Below are positions 52,880-61,688 of a DNA stretch of 64,000 nucleotides, piece after piece. The stretch spans positions 1 through 64,000 of the forward strand of contig JACDAQ010000039.1 in the NCBI GenBank assembly GCA_013695355.1, written 5' to 3'. The stretch is from Candidatus Protochlamydia sp. GTDB taxonomy: Bacteria; Chlamydiota; Chlamydiia; Chlamydiales; Parachlamydiaceae. The translations under genes were made by a program, and so were the position numbers. The notes under the pieces were generated by a model that saw only the letters and a list, made by a program, of their open reading frames with translations, did not search any database and had not been told where the DNA came from. Within the stretch, counting starts at the first letter, position 1. Each line of letters begins with the position of its first letter.

Positions 52880-54241
52880 ATGAAGCAAGAGAGACCTTTC
52901 AAGATTTTTGGTACAGATGGCATTCGAGGCAAAGCTAACCAATTGCCGATGACACCCGAAATTGCCTTAGCATTAGGGAGAGCAGCAGGAAAATTACTGC
53001 GCCGTACTGGAAAAGCGCGGGTTGTGATAGGAAAAGATACGCGCCTGTCCTGCTATGTTTTTGAAAATGCCCTGATTGCCGGCCTCTGTTCGATGGGAAT
53101 TGATACTTTAATGGTTGGGCCTTTACCGACACCAGGAGTAGCTTTTATCACGCGGGCCTATAGGGCAGATGCAGGCATTGTCATTTCCGCTTCCCATAAT
53201 TCTTTTCAGGATAACGGAATTAAAATTTTTGATTCCAACGGTTTTAAATTACCTGATTCATGGGAAGAAAAAATTGAACAGATTATCTCACTCAATGATT
53301 TTCAGGACAGTCTTCCAAAAGATGACGATCTTGGGAAAAATACCAAGATTATCGACGCGGATGGTCGATACATCGAATTCATTAAGGCAACTTTTCCCAG
53401 GCAATTTTCCTTAAAAAACTTAACAATTGTTCTGGATTGCGCTAATGGGGCCGGCTACAAGGTGGCGCCTCTGGTTTTTCGCGAGCTTGATGCCAAAGTG
53501 TTTCTATATGGCGCTAGTCCCAATGGTCTGAATATTAATCATCAATGCGGGTCGATGTACCCTGAGACAGCTCAAAAGGCCGTGATCGATCATAAGGCCG
53601 ATGTTGGAATTGCCCTGGACGGGGATGCTGACCGCGTAGTGATGATCGATGAAAATGCCCAGATCGTGGATGGTGATAAAATATTAGCGATTTGTGCAAG
53701 AGACATGCAGAGAAGAAAAGTCTTAAAAAATAATCGTGTTGTGGGAACCGTAATGAGCAACTTGGGTTTTATGCACGCGATGAAAGATCTTGGCATTGAA
53801 GTGATCCTGTCGCAAGTTGGAGACCGTTATGTTATTCAGGACATGCTTGAGCATGATGCCAATTTAGGGGGAGAGCAGAGCGGGCACATGATTTTTTTGG
53901 ACCATAATACAACCGGCGATGGGCTGGTCTGTGCTTTGCAAGTCCTGAGGATTATGATTGAGACAGATTCAAAATTATCCGATCTGGCAGCCTTTGTGCA
54001 ACGCTATCCTCAAATATGTGTTAACGTTAAGGTCTCATCCAAACCACCGCTTGAAAGCATTGTACGTTTGAAAGAAGCGGTCTCTGCAGTTGAAAAAACT
54101 TTAGGTGAAACCGGGAGGGTCCTTATCCGTTACTCAGGGACAGAGAATACTTGCAGAGTGATGGTTGAAGGTGTAAAATTAAGTCAGGTGACTAAAGCGG
54201 CAAATGCTCTGGCCCAGGTTGTTGAGGAAGAGATCGGATAA
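52880..54241 (+). CDS. glmM: Phosphoglucosamine mutase
   Basis: 453 residues, the usual length. It turns glucosamine-6-phosphate into glucosamine-1-phosphate on the way to UDP-GlcNAc for peptidoglycan and lipid A. Motifs: FGTDGIRGKAN near 9, the phosphoserine loop VISASHNSFQDNGIK near 99-113, metal-binding GDADR near 244-248, and the phosphate-binding RYSGTENTCRV near 418. The next gene, glmS, begins 13 bases after its stop, so product and substrate enzymes are made together; the same pair and order occurs in Chlamydia. Confidence 0.96.
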   Translation: MKQERPFKIFGTDGIRGKANQLPMTPEIALALGRAAGKLLRRTGKARVVIGKDTRLSCYVFENALIAGLCSMGIDTLMVGPLPTPGVAFITRAYRADAGIVISASHNSFQDNGIKIFDSNGFKLPDSWEEKIEQIISLNDFQDSLPKDDDLGKNTKIIDADGRYIEFIKATFPRQFSLKNLTIVLDCANGAGYKVAPLVFRELDAKVFLYGASPNGLNINHQCGSMYPETAQKAVIDHKADVGIALDGDADRVVMIDENAQIVDGDKILAICARDMQRRKVLKNNRVVGTVMSNLGFMHAMKDLGIEVILSQVGDRYVIQDMLEHDANLGGEQSGHMIFLDHNTTGDGLVCALQVLRIMIETDSKLSDLAAFVQRYPQICVNVKVSSKPPLESIVRLKEAVSAVEKTLGETGRVLIRYSGTENTCRVMVEGVKLSQVTKAANALAQVVEEEIG

Positions 54242-54254
54242 TAATAGAGGGCTT

Positions 54255-56078
54255 ATGTGTGGAATTTTTGGTTACATAGGGAAAAAAAATCCTGTTCGAA
54301 TGGTATTAGATGGCTTAAAAAAACTCGAATACCGTGGTTATGACTCGGCCGGGCTGGCGGGAGTGCAGGAAGGGAAAATAGTCTCCTGTAAAGAAGTGGG
54401 CAAAGTTTCGGTTTTAGAGAAAGAGATAGGCAAACTTGATCTTAAGCCTGAACTGGCCATTGCCCAAACCCGCTGGGCTACGCATGGAACAGTCACTAAG
54501 TTGAACGCCCATCCCCACTATGATACAGAGCATACGTTAGCGCTTGTTCATAATGGGATCATTGAGAACCATGAAATATTAAGAAAAAAGTTGCGCGAAA
54601 AAGGGGTGCAGTTTGTTTCACAAACAGATACTGAAGTGATCGCTCATCTGATTGCTCATCACTATGAAGGTGATATTCTAAAAGCTGTCCAGAGAACAGT
54701 TTTAGAGTTGAAAGGAGCTTATGCTGTTGCCCTGGTGCATCGCGATTTTCCAGACCAGATTATTGCCATTGCCCATGAATGTCCTCTTGTGATCGGGATC
54801 GGCAGCCACGAAGCCTTTCTTTCATCCGATCCACACGCATTTGCTTTTTTTACAAGGCAGGTCATCTATCTTTCAAATTCTGAAATCGCGGTCATTAAAG
54901 CGGACAGCCAGGAAATTTATAATGCCGAACATCAAATTATCAAAGAGCAGCATCTTATCGAAGGGGCGGCAGATGAAATTTCTAAAGGGGACTATGAGCA
55001 TTATACTTTAAAAGAAATTCACGAACAGCCTCAGGCCATTAGAAATGCCCTTCTCTCCCGTATTTTACCTGAATATGGGACCGCCCTTTTTGAAGAGCTT
55101 AACATTGACACAACTGAGCTGCTGACGGTTGAAAGGATCCTTATTTTAGCATGCGGCACATCATGGCATGCCGGTTATGTGGCCTCCTATCTTCTAGAAG
55201 ACAAGGCGCGTATCCCCGTGCAGGTTGAAATTTCGTCGGAATTCCGCTATAAAAACCCTTTGATCCCTCCAGGAACATTGGTGATCGCGATCAGTCAATC
55301 AGGAGAAACTGCCGATACGATCGCAGCCGTTCGAGAAGTAAAGGCCAAAGGGGCAAAAGTCCTTGCTTTATGCAATGTTAGCGGGTCTACTTTAGCGCGT
55401 GAGGCTGACAGTACGATTTTTTTAAAGGCAGGAGCTGAGATCGGGGTCTGTTCAACTAAAGCTTTTACCAGCCAGGTGGTGGTATTAGCTTTATTTACTC
55501 TGCTAATGGCGCGCATGCGGCATATGAGCAAAGGTGAGGGGCAGGAATTTTTAAATGCTATTCTCAAATTACCCGATCAGGTCCAGATTATTTTAGATCA
55601 ATCCAAATCGATTCAAGACATTGCCACTAAATATGCAGGGTTCGATAATTTTTTCTATATCGGCCGCCGTTATATGTTTCCAACCAGCCTGGAAGGGGCC
55701 TTAAAGCTTAAAGAAATTTCTTATATCAATGCCAATGGCTATGCGGCAGGCGAAATGAAGCATGGACCCATTGCCTTGATCAATGAAAATTGCCCTACAG
55801 TGGCCTTATGCGCCAATAAGATGACATATGATAAATTAATGAGCAATTTAATGGAGATAAAGGCCCGTAACGGGAAGATCATTGCCATTGCTGAAGAAGA
55901 GGAGGGGGATATCAAAAAGATTGCGGACGACCTGATATTCATTCCTTCTACAAGCGATGAATTGGCCTCTATACTTACAACTGTTGCCACTCAATTATTG
56001 GCCTACTATATCGCTAAGGAAAGGGGAGCGGAGATCGACCAACCTCGTAATTTAGCAAAATCTGTCACTGTTGAATAA
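54255..56078 (+). CDS. glmS: Glutamine-fructose-6-phosphate aminotransferase
   Basis: 607 residues from the ATG at 54255, so that Cys2 is the free N-terminal nucleophile (MCGIFGYIG) after Met removal; an upstream in-frame extension would bury it. N-terminal glutaminase domain (RWATHGTVTKLNAHPH near 74, HNGIIENHE near 97), then two SIS sugar isomerase domains (ILACGTSWHAG near 298; AISQSGETADT near 344; KLKEISYINANGYAAGEMKHG near 481). Makes glucosamine-6-phosphate, the substrate of glmM. The 3' end overlaps nothing; tyrP starts seven bases later with its own AAGGA. No glmS ribozyme-like leader is possible in the 13-base gap. Confidence 0.96.
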   Translation: MCGIFGYIGKKNPVRMVLDGLKKLEYRGYDSAGLAGVQEGKIVSCKEVGKVSVLEKEIGKLDLKPELAIAQTRWATHGTVTKLNAHPHYDTEHTLALVHNGIIENHEILRKKLREKGVQFVSQTDTEVIAHLIAHHYEGDILKAVQRTVLELKGAYAVALVHRDFPDQIIAIAHECPLVIGIGSHEAFLSSDPHAFAFFTRQVIYLSNSEIAVIKADSQEIYNAEHQIIKEQHLIEGAADEISKGDYEHYTLKEIHEQPQAIRNALLSRILPEYGTALFEELNIDTTELLTVERILILACGTSWHAGYVASYLLEDKARIPVQVEISSEFRYKNPLIPPGTLVIAISQSGETADTIAAVREVKAKGAKVLALCNVSGSTLAREADSTIFLKAGAEIGVCSTKAFTSQVVVLALFTLLMARMRHMSKGEGQEFLNAILKLPDQVQIILDQSKSIQDIATKYAGFDNFFYIGRRYMFPTSLEGALKLKEISYINANGYAAGEMKHGPIALINENCPTVALCANKMTYDKLMSNLMEIKARNGKIIAIAEEEEGDIKKIADDLIFIPSTSDELASILTTVATQLLAYYIAKERGAEIDQPRNLAKSVTVE

Positions 56079-56085
56079 GGAAATT

Positions 56086-57297
56086 ATGGAACATCGAAAA
56101 GGCACCCTTTTAAGCGGCTCTCTTCTTGTTGCGGGAACCTCAATTGGCGGAGGAATGTTAGCCCTGCCTGTCTTGACCAGTCTGGCAGGTTTCGTACCTT
56201 CCATCATCGTCTATCTCCTTTGTTGGCTGTTTATGGCTAGCACAGGCTTATTGTTTTTAGAAGTTTCCCAATGGGTCAAAGGTGAATCAAATATTATTAC
56301 CATGGCTGAAGTGACCCTTGGCAGAAAGGGGAGGTATTTCGCCTGGGTCCTTTACCTTTTTCTTTTTTACTGCCTAACAATCGCTTACATTGTAGGTTGC
56401 GGCAGTCTGGTTGTCGAGCTATCTCAATATCGTATTCCTGATTGGCTGGGACCAATTATTTTTGTTGTTCTTTTTTCTCCGCTTATTCTTATTTCAACGA
56501 GCCGGGCAAGCCGTATGAATATTTGGCTTGTCGCAGGATTGGCCCTTTCCTATTTTGGATTTGTTATATTAGGCGCACAATACATTAATTTCGACCTGCT
56601 CAAGCAGCGTGACTGGTCTTATTCTTTTATGATCTTACCGATCGCTTTTACATCTTTTGCTTATCAAGGGATTGTGCCTACTTTAGCCTCTTATATGCAT
56701 CACGACGCTCCAGCAATTCGAAAAGTGATTTTAATTGGAAGTTTTATCCCTTTTATTGCCTATACCATTTGGGAAGCCTTAATTTTGGGCATTGTTCCCG
56801 TGGATGGAGCAGGAGGATTGGCAGAGGCTTTAATCAAAGGAGACAATGCCGTTTATCCTCTAAAACATTTTATCCAAAATCCCATTGTTTATGTTTTAGG
56901 CCAGGCCTTTGCTTTCTTTGCCCTAGTGACCTCTTTTTTGGGAGTAACTCTTGGGCTGAGAGATTTTTTAGCAGATGGGTTGAAAGTGCGTAAAGATGCC
57001 AAGGGAAAAGCGCTTTTGTCACTTCTAATTTTTGCATTTCCTTTGATTATTGCAGTAAGCTACCCGCATATTTTTCTCCAGGCACTGGATTATGCCGGTG
57101 GATTTGGGGTCGCTTTGTTATTAGGATTGCTTCCCATTGTGATGACATGGGTAGGCCGCTATCACTTTAAATGGAAAGGGGAGCATCAACTTCCGGGCGG
57201 GAAAATTGTCCTTGCTGGGCTTGGTTTATTTGTAATTGCCGAATTATTGAATGAAACCAGTGCTCTTTTACAAAAAACATTTTATGGTGTTGGTTAA
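56086..57297 (+). CDS. tyrP: Aromatic-amino-acid permease (TyrP/Mtr family)
   Basis: 403 residues from the ATG at 56086 (AAGGA just upstream). About 11 membrane segments. The start SGSLLVAGTSIGGGMLALPV near 10-29 is the hallmark of the hydroxy/aromatic amino acid permease family (tyrosine or tryptophan proton symport). GLRDFLADGLKV near 291 is another family block. Chlamydia carries tyrP directly after glmS, so this neighbourhood is conserved. It probably imports tyrosine from the host. Confidence 0.9.
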   Translation: MEHRKGTLLSGSLLVAGTSIGGGMLALPVLTSLAGFVPSIIVYLLCWLFMASTGLLFLEVSQWVKGESNIITMAEVTLGRKGRYFAWVLYLFLFYCLTIAYIVGCGSLVVELSQYRIPDWLGPIIFVVLFSPLILISTSRASRMNIWLVAGLALSYFGFVILGAQYINFDLLKQRDWSYSFMILPIAFTSFAYQGIVPTLASYMHHDAPAIRKVILIGSFIPFIAYTIWEALILGIVPVDGAGGLAEALIKGDNAVYPLKHFIQNPIVYVLGQAFAFFALVTSFLGVTLGLRDFLADGLKVRKDAKGKALLSLLIFAFPLIIAVSYPHIFLQALDYAGGFGVALLLGLLPIVMTWVGRYHFKWKGEHQLPGGKIVLAGLGLFVIAELLNETSALLQKTFYGVG

Positions 57298-57333
57298 TGT
57301 GAAAACTTCTCCCATTCCAATTCATAGCCATCC

Positions 57334-58038
57334 ATGATCCTTAAAAAAGTTCTTATTGGCACCCCAATAATAGATCGGGATGTGGCAAAATTTTCTCTTT
57401 ATTTTAAAGCTATCGAGGAATTGCTAGCCAATACACAACACCTAATCGATATTTTATTTGTGAATCGCTTGAGTGATAAAGAAACAACCCATTTTATTAA
57501 GGAAAAGCAAAAAAAATATGCGAATATAATTCATCAGCAAATCCCTCACTACGATATTGATATTCGACACAATATGGAAAAGATTTGTGAAAAACGACAA
57601 ATGATCATGAATTATGCAAAAGAACACCAATATGATTATTTATTTTTTGTAGATGGGGATATTTATGTTACTCCCGATACTTTAAAAAAACTAATGGCTT
57701 TACATGTCGATTTAGCCTTTGTACCTTATCGTCAATTTTGGCAATTCTGGTCAAAAGTTCCAATAGTTGTTTACGTTGAAAATCAAAAATTCGTTGTCTC
57801 TACACCAGAACAAAAAGATATGTATCCAACAAAAAAAATGGCCGGAGGATTTGGTTGCATTCTTATTAATAAGACCTGCTTTGATATCCCCATTGAAATC
57901 AAATCCATTGAAGTAATCAATACAATCACCAATCAAACATATAATGTTATAACGGAAGAGGTAGGTTATTTCTCCAATGCATTTTTGAAAGATGCTACCT
58001 CTGATTTCGTTGTTTTAAACGTCATTCACGATATTTAA
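57334..58038 (+). CDS. GT-A-type glycosyltransferase-like protein
   Basis: 234 residues. The core has an early Rossmann-like strand KVLIGTPIIDRD near 5-16, a DxD motif in LFFVDGDIYVTPDTL (Asp107, Asp109), and a later acceptor-side motif KKMAGGFGCILINKTCFD near 168-185. This order resembles the ANP1/Mnn9-type GT62 and related small bacterial glycosyltransferases. No membrane segment. The target is unknown. It follows tyrP after 36 bases on the same strand, but codon and AT content look lower in GC than the glmM-tyrP block, which may indicate a later arrival. Confidence 0.7.
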   Translation: MILKKVLIGTPIIDRDVAKFSLYFKAIEELLANTQHLIDILFVNRLSDKETTHFIKEKQKKYANIIHQQIPHYDIDIRHNMEKICEKRQMIMNYAKEHQYDYLFFVDGDIYVTPDTLKKLMALHVDLAFVPYRQFWQFWSKVPIVVYVENQKFVVSTPEQKDMYPTKKMAGGFGCILINKTCFDIPIEIKSIEVINTITNQTYNVITEEVGYFSNAFLKDATSDFVVLNVIHDI

Positions 58039-58057
58039 GTTATAAAAACACAAAAAA

Positions 58058-58101
58058 TAACCCGAAGAAGCCCGGATCTTATACACTGGCTCTTCGGGTT
58101 A
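58058..58101 (-). terminator. Intrinsic terminator for the His/Gly-rich gene
   Basis: TAACCCGAAGAAGCC and GGCTCTTCGGGTTA form a long stem with one bulge. On the minus strand it is followed by TATTTTTTG, giving a good terminator about 120 bases past the stop of the gene at 58222. A second hairpin lies between them. Confidence 0.7.
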
Positions 58102-58104
58102 GTC

Positions 58105-58135
58105 GGCAGATTGATTAACTTTAATTCAATCTGCC
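58105..58135. repeat. Second hairpin after the GT-A gene
   Basis: GGCAGATTGA pairs with TCAATCTGCC, with a short AT loop. It lies between the terminator hairpin and the end of the His/Gly-rich gene. It may assist termination from the plus strand, but no T-run is seen. Confidence 0.5.
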
Positions 58136-58221
58136 TTAGCTGAGCTTTGATTTCTATTCACTCAAAACTCAGGCTGCTATCCTTTGGAAATTATCAGCCC
58201 CAATAGGGGGGCTTCAGCGAT

Positions 58222-58596
58222 TTATCTATAATAAATTCCGCCACCTCCATAATTAGGATAGTTGTCGTAATAATATGAGTCACTTGAGTAAGGGTAGCCG
58301 TAGCCGCTATTATAATAACCGGAAGTAGAATAAGGACTATAGTAGACGCCTACGCCGCCAGTTCCTAATCCAAACCCAACGCCGCGACTTCCTAATCCAA
58401 CTCCCCAATTCCCACGCCCACCCCAATCTCCATGATGACCGCGGTCCCAGTTACCGTGATGGCCGCCACCATGATGACCGCCTCCCCAATGACCGTGGTG
58501 TCCATGTCCACCTCTAGCATAGAGAGAAGCACTTGGTAAAGCAACAAGGGCAAATAAGAAGGTACTGAGAACTAAATTTTTTATGACTCGGTACAT
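58222..58596 (-). CDS. Exported His/Gly/Tyr-rich low-complexity protein
   Basis: 124 residues with a signal peptide (about 1-27, ending SASLYA). The mature part is of extreme composition: His and Gly repeats at 28-62 (units like GHHGHWGGGHH), Gly-rich at 62-85, then Tyr/Ser/Gly-rich to the end (units like YYNSGYGYPY). His-rich segments bind nickel, zinc or copper; Tyr/Gly-rich tails can form cohesive surface layers. Similar proteins are common in the envelope of environmental bacteria, but none is a defined family. Start has AGGAGG five bases upstream. It is preceded by a 660-base gap with inverted repeats. Confidence 0.75.
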   Translation of the reverse strand: MYRVIKNLVLSTFLFALVALPSASLYARGGHGHHGHWGGGHHGGGHHGNWDRGHHGDWGGRGNWGVGLGSRGVGFGLGTGGVGVYYSPYSTSGYYNSGYGYPYSSDSYYYDNYPNYGGGGIYYR

Positions 58597-58764
58597 ATAA
58601 CCTCCTAAACAAAAATGACCACTTTCTTAGCCAAGCTACCTACTTGCTACTAAAAAAGCTGCAACAAGTAGATGCAAAAAAAGTGCCAACTCCTAGATGA
58701 AAGAAACCTTTCTTCTAATCATTAAAAACTTCAAAGCTAAGAAAAGTGGTCACAAATTCGATGT

Positions 58765-58870
58765 TTGAGAGGCGAATGTGGGTAGATTTAATATTATTTA
58801 ACATACTTTTTTAGTTTGGACCTTCAAAAGTATTTTATGTCCTTTAAATCTACCCTTTTTCGCCTCTCAA
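58765..58870. repeat. Inverted repeat upstream of the His/Gly-rich gene
   Basis: Left arm 58765-58791 (TTGAGAGGCGAA, then GGGTAGATTTA) and right arm 58843-58870 pair over about 24 bases with a few mismatches, separated by about 50 AT-rich bases. A second inverted pair, TGACCACTTTCTTAG at 58616-58630 and its complement at 58737-58752, lies just to its left. The function is unknown. Confidence 0.6.
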
Positions 58871-59064
58871 GTAAACTTTAACTTACTTATTTAATACCCT
58901 CTTACCTATTCTTTGTTAAATAACTTCCTCCTATGTTTTTATTATATAAATTATAAATAGTTTTGTCAAATAAAATAGTATTATAATTTTTAACTAACGT
59001 TAATATAACAGAAATAGATATACCTAAGTAATGTCGAAAATTGAAATAATTCACAAACTTCTTT

Positions 59065-59137
59065 CTCTCTCTGTGAACTCTGTGGGCTCTGTGGTTTTAT
59101 AGTTTTACCACAGAGCCCACAGAGATCACAGAGAGAG
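59065..59137. repeat. Near-perfect 30-bp inverted repeat
   Basis: Left arm 59065-59094 begins CTCTCTCTGTGAACTCTGTG and right arm 59108-59137 is its reverse complement with a single mismatch; the loop is 13 bases. Each arm is itself made of CTCTGTG-like units. Repeats of this CACAGAG type occur between genes in several unrelated bacteria. No T-run follows. Confidence 0.85.
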
Positions 59138-59258
59138 GGAAGGGGTTAACCTTTTAAAAATTAAAAATTCCACTTTTAGAATCATAAAAGAGTTAAGCGC
59201 TGAGTTCCGAGGTACGAATGTGCGGAAAACCCCACGCTCGGTATGTTCCCTGCTTTGT

Positions 59259-60233
59259 TCAATTATTAGCTAGGCTAGCGTGTTCAACCATTTGATTTAG
59301 GGTGTAGCGGGGATGCCATTCTAACTCCAATAGAGCCTTACTTGAATCGGCAAGTAAGATCGGGGGGTCCCCCGGGCGTCTATCTCCCTCAATGACTTTT
59401 ACTTTTTGATTTAAGACCTTTTCAACAGCTTCAATCACCTCCCGAACGCTGAACCCTTTTCCATTTCCAAGATTGTAGTAGCTGGAAGCCTTTCCATTTA
59501 AAAGGTGTTTTAATGCGCTCAAATGGGCAGCCCCTAAGTCATGTATATGAATATAATCCCTAATGCAGGTCCCATCGGGAGTTGCGTAATCTGTGCCAAA
59601 TATAGTGACAGGCTGATTTGTTTTTAAACTTCGAAGTATAATCGGAATTAAATTGCTGGAATATTTTTGAAAATTTTTAGTTTCTGCTTTAGGGTCGCCT
59701 CCCGCTGCATTAAAGTAGCGTAGACACGAAAATTTAAGCCCATAGGCCATATCGAAGTCCCGCAGCATTTTTTCCACCATCAATTTTGATTCCCCGTAAG
59801 GATTAAGGGGTTGGCAAGGATGTTCTTCATTAATCTTAGGGTGGACCGGATTACCGAAAATGGCGGCGGTAGAAGAAAAAACAAAACGCTTGACCTGGTG
59901 GCGTAGCATTACAGTCAACAGGTTAAGAGTATTGACGACATTGTTTTGATAATATTTAGCTGGATCTCGAACTGATTCACCCACATCGATGAAGGCTGCA
60001 AAGTGCATGACGGCATCAATAGGATAGGCCTGAAACAGGCTGTCAAGAAAGGGTTTGTCGGCCAGATCGCCTTCGATAAATGTGCCTTGCTTGACAGTCT
60101 GCCGATTTCCGCGACTCAAATTATCGAGCACAAGTGTGCGGTATCCTGCCTGATTGAGCATTGAATTGACATGCGAGCCAATAAAACCGGCTCCGCCGGC
60201 CACAAGGATCGTTTGTGAAGACATATGTTCCAT
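59259..60233 (-). CDS. galE: UDP-glucose 4-epimerase
   Basis: 324 residues, the usual length. It interconverts UDP-glucose and UDP-galactose with bound NAD. GGAGFIGSH near 13-21 is the NAD-binding glycine motif; FSSTAAIFG near 119 holds the catalytic Ser/Thr and NPYGESK near 144-150 the Tyr-x3-Lys pair; RPGDPPILLADSSKA near 287 is the C-terminal sugar-binding region. A start three codons later (Met4) is also possible. Monocistronic, between the repeat-rich gap and the Sel1-repeat gene on the other strand. Confidence 0.94.
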   Translation of the reverse strand: MEHMSSQTILVAGGAGFIGSHVNSMLNQAGYRTLVLDNLSRGNRQTVKQGTFIEGDLADKPFLDSLFQAYPIDAVMHFAAFIDVGESVRDPAKYYQNNVVNTLNLLTVMLRHQVKRFVFSSTAAIFGNPVHPKINEEHPCQPLNPYGESKLMVEKMLRDFDMAYGLKFSCLRYFNAAGGDPKAETKNFQKYSSNLIPIILRSLKTNQPVTIFGTDYATPDGTCIRDYIHIHDLGAAHLSALKHLLNGKASSYYNLGNGKGFSVREVIEAVEKVLNQKVKVIEGDRRPGDPPILLADSSKALLELEWHPRYTLNQMVEHASLANN

Positions 60234-60470
60234 ATTTAAAATAAATGTATGTTACTAAATTTTAACTTTGAATTACAAGTTTTTTGGGCATCAATGTTTT
60301 GCAATAATGTATGCGAGGCCTACCTCTATATCAGCAATAAAAAAATTGAATTGAGTTTATCCAAAATTATATTTTAATGATATGCGGTCATAACTCTAAA
60401 TTCATCTTTAAAAGTGTATTTTTATTTGGGCCTTCATATACTACTACACAATAATAAAAAGAGGGTAATA

Positions 60471-61688
60471 ATGAGAATATTTGAAATAGGAAAGAATTTT
60501 TTATATACCCTTCCAGAAACTCTCAGTATAAAATCAGATAATAAGATCACACCTTCTGGAATTTTAAAAATAGTATCCTGCTTTTTGTGTCTGGCCGGCC
60601 TCGCTTATGGTGGTTACTCTCTAGTTGGAAGAGTTAGAAAATATCGGGAAGCTCAAAGAGAAAATTTAGCTTTAAGATTACTAGCCGATCAAGGAAATGT
60701 CCAGGCCCAAAATGAACTTGGACACCTCTACCTAACCGGCCAAAGAATTTCACAAAACTTTGAGCTTGCCCGCCACTATTTTCAACTTTCTGCCGATCAA
60801 GGCAACGCTGAAGGGCAATTTAATCTTGGAGAAATGCATTATAAAGGTCAGGGAGTTCCGCAAAACCCTGCGCAAGCTTTTCATTATTATCAGTTAGCTG
60901 CTGGTCAAGGAAATCTTTTGGCACAAGTTCAAGTGGGGTGCATGTATCAAACCGGAAATGGGGTTGCACAAAATTTTATGCAAGCTTTTCGCTATAATCG
61001 AATAGGTACAAATCAAGGAAATGCCCGAGCACAAAATAATCTTGGGGTCCAGTATTTTAAGGGGCAGGCTGTCGGGCAAAATTACGAACAAGCCTTTAAT
61101 TATTTTCAATTGAGTGCAGACCAAGGTTGTGCCAGTGGACAAAGGCATCTGGGGACCATGTATTATAATGGATTTTACGTCGCCCAAAACTTCGAACAAG
61201 CCTTCCATTATTTTAAACTCTCTGTTGACCAAGGAGATGCCCATGGACTTTTTGGCCTAGGAAAAATGTATTATTTGGGCCAGCATGTTGCGAGAAACTA
61301 TGAACAAGCCTTCCATTATTTTAAACTGGCTGCTGATCAGGGAGTTTCTACAGCACAATATAACATTGGAATAATGTATGAAGCCGGTCTGGGCGTTAGG
61401 AAAAACAAAAATCAGGCATTCCATTATTTTCATCTAGCAGCCAACCAAGGCCAGCTTGAAGCACAGTCTAAGGTCGGCCTCATGTATTTAGAGGGCGATG
61501 GCACAGGGCAGAATTTTGCTCAGGCCTTCCACTATCTTAAGCTAGCTGCTGATCGAGGCAGTCCGTCAGCACAGATCCATCTTGCCAAATTATACTTAAA
61601 TGGACAGGGCGTAGTGCAAAATTACCATCAATCTTTGCATTATTTACAGCTGGCTGCTGACCAGGGATATGCTGAACCTGTTAATTAA
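60471..61688 (+). CDS. Sel1-like repeat protein, membrane-anchored
   Basis: 405 residues from the ATG at 60471, chosen for the GAGGG six bases upstream over a GTG at 60414. A hydrophobic segment at about 29-49 (IVSCFLCLAGLAYGGYSLVG) is followed by nine full Sel1 repeats of 36 residues and part of a tenth. The repeat consensus is roughly ADQGNAEAQxxLGxMY followed by GxGVxQNxxQAFHYFxLA. The array is highly regular, which suggests recent expansion by tandem duplication. Sel1 arrays bind proteins and in Legionella and related bacteria mediate host interaction. The 3' end overlaps the converging LRR gene by four bases. Confidence 0.9.
   Translation: MRIFEIGKNFLYTLPETLSIKSDNKITPSGILKIVSCFLCLAGLAYGGYSLVGRVRKYREAQRENLALRLLADQGNVQAQNELGHLYLTGQRISQNFELARHYFQLSADQGNAEGQFNLGEMHYKGQGVPQNPAQAFHYYQLAAGQGNLLAQVQVGCMYQTGNGVAQNFMQAFRYNRIGTNQGNARAQNNLGVQYFKGQAVGQNYEQAFNYFQLSADQGCASGQRHLGTMYYNGFYVAQNFEQAFHYFKLSVDQGDAHGLFGLGKMYYLGQHVARNYEQAFHYFKLAADQGVSTAQYNIGIMYEAGLGVRKNKNQAFHYFHLAANQGQLEAQSKVGLMYLEGDGTGQNFAQAFHYLKLAADRGSPSAQIHLAKLYLNGQGVVQNYHQSLHYLQLAADQGYAEPVN

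Larger units (their letters stand above)
58597..59258. other. Repeat-rich intergenic region
   Basis: 662 bases with no gene. Three inverted repeats: TGACCACTTTCTTAG at 58616 with CTAAGAAAAGTGGTCA at 58737; TTGAGAGGCGAA...GGGTAGATTTA at 58765 with TAAATCTACCC...CGCCTCTCAA at 58843-58870; and the near-perfect 30-bp repeat at 59065-59137. The rest is AT-rich with no clear promoter. The first two pairs are in the leader region of the His/Gly-rich gene. Confidence 0.7.

Noticed and set aside
60684-61680. Possible CRISPR-like array at regular ~108-base spacing
   Set aside because: The periodicity comes from the 36-residue Sel1 repeats in a coding frame; there are no short identical repeats with unique spacers.
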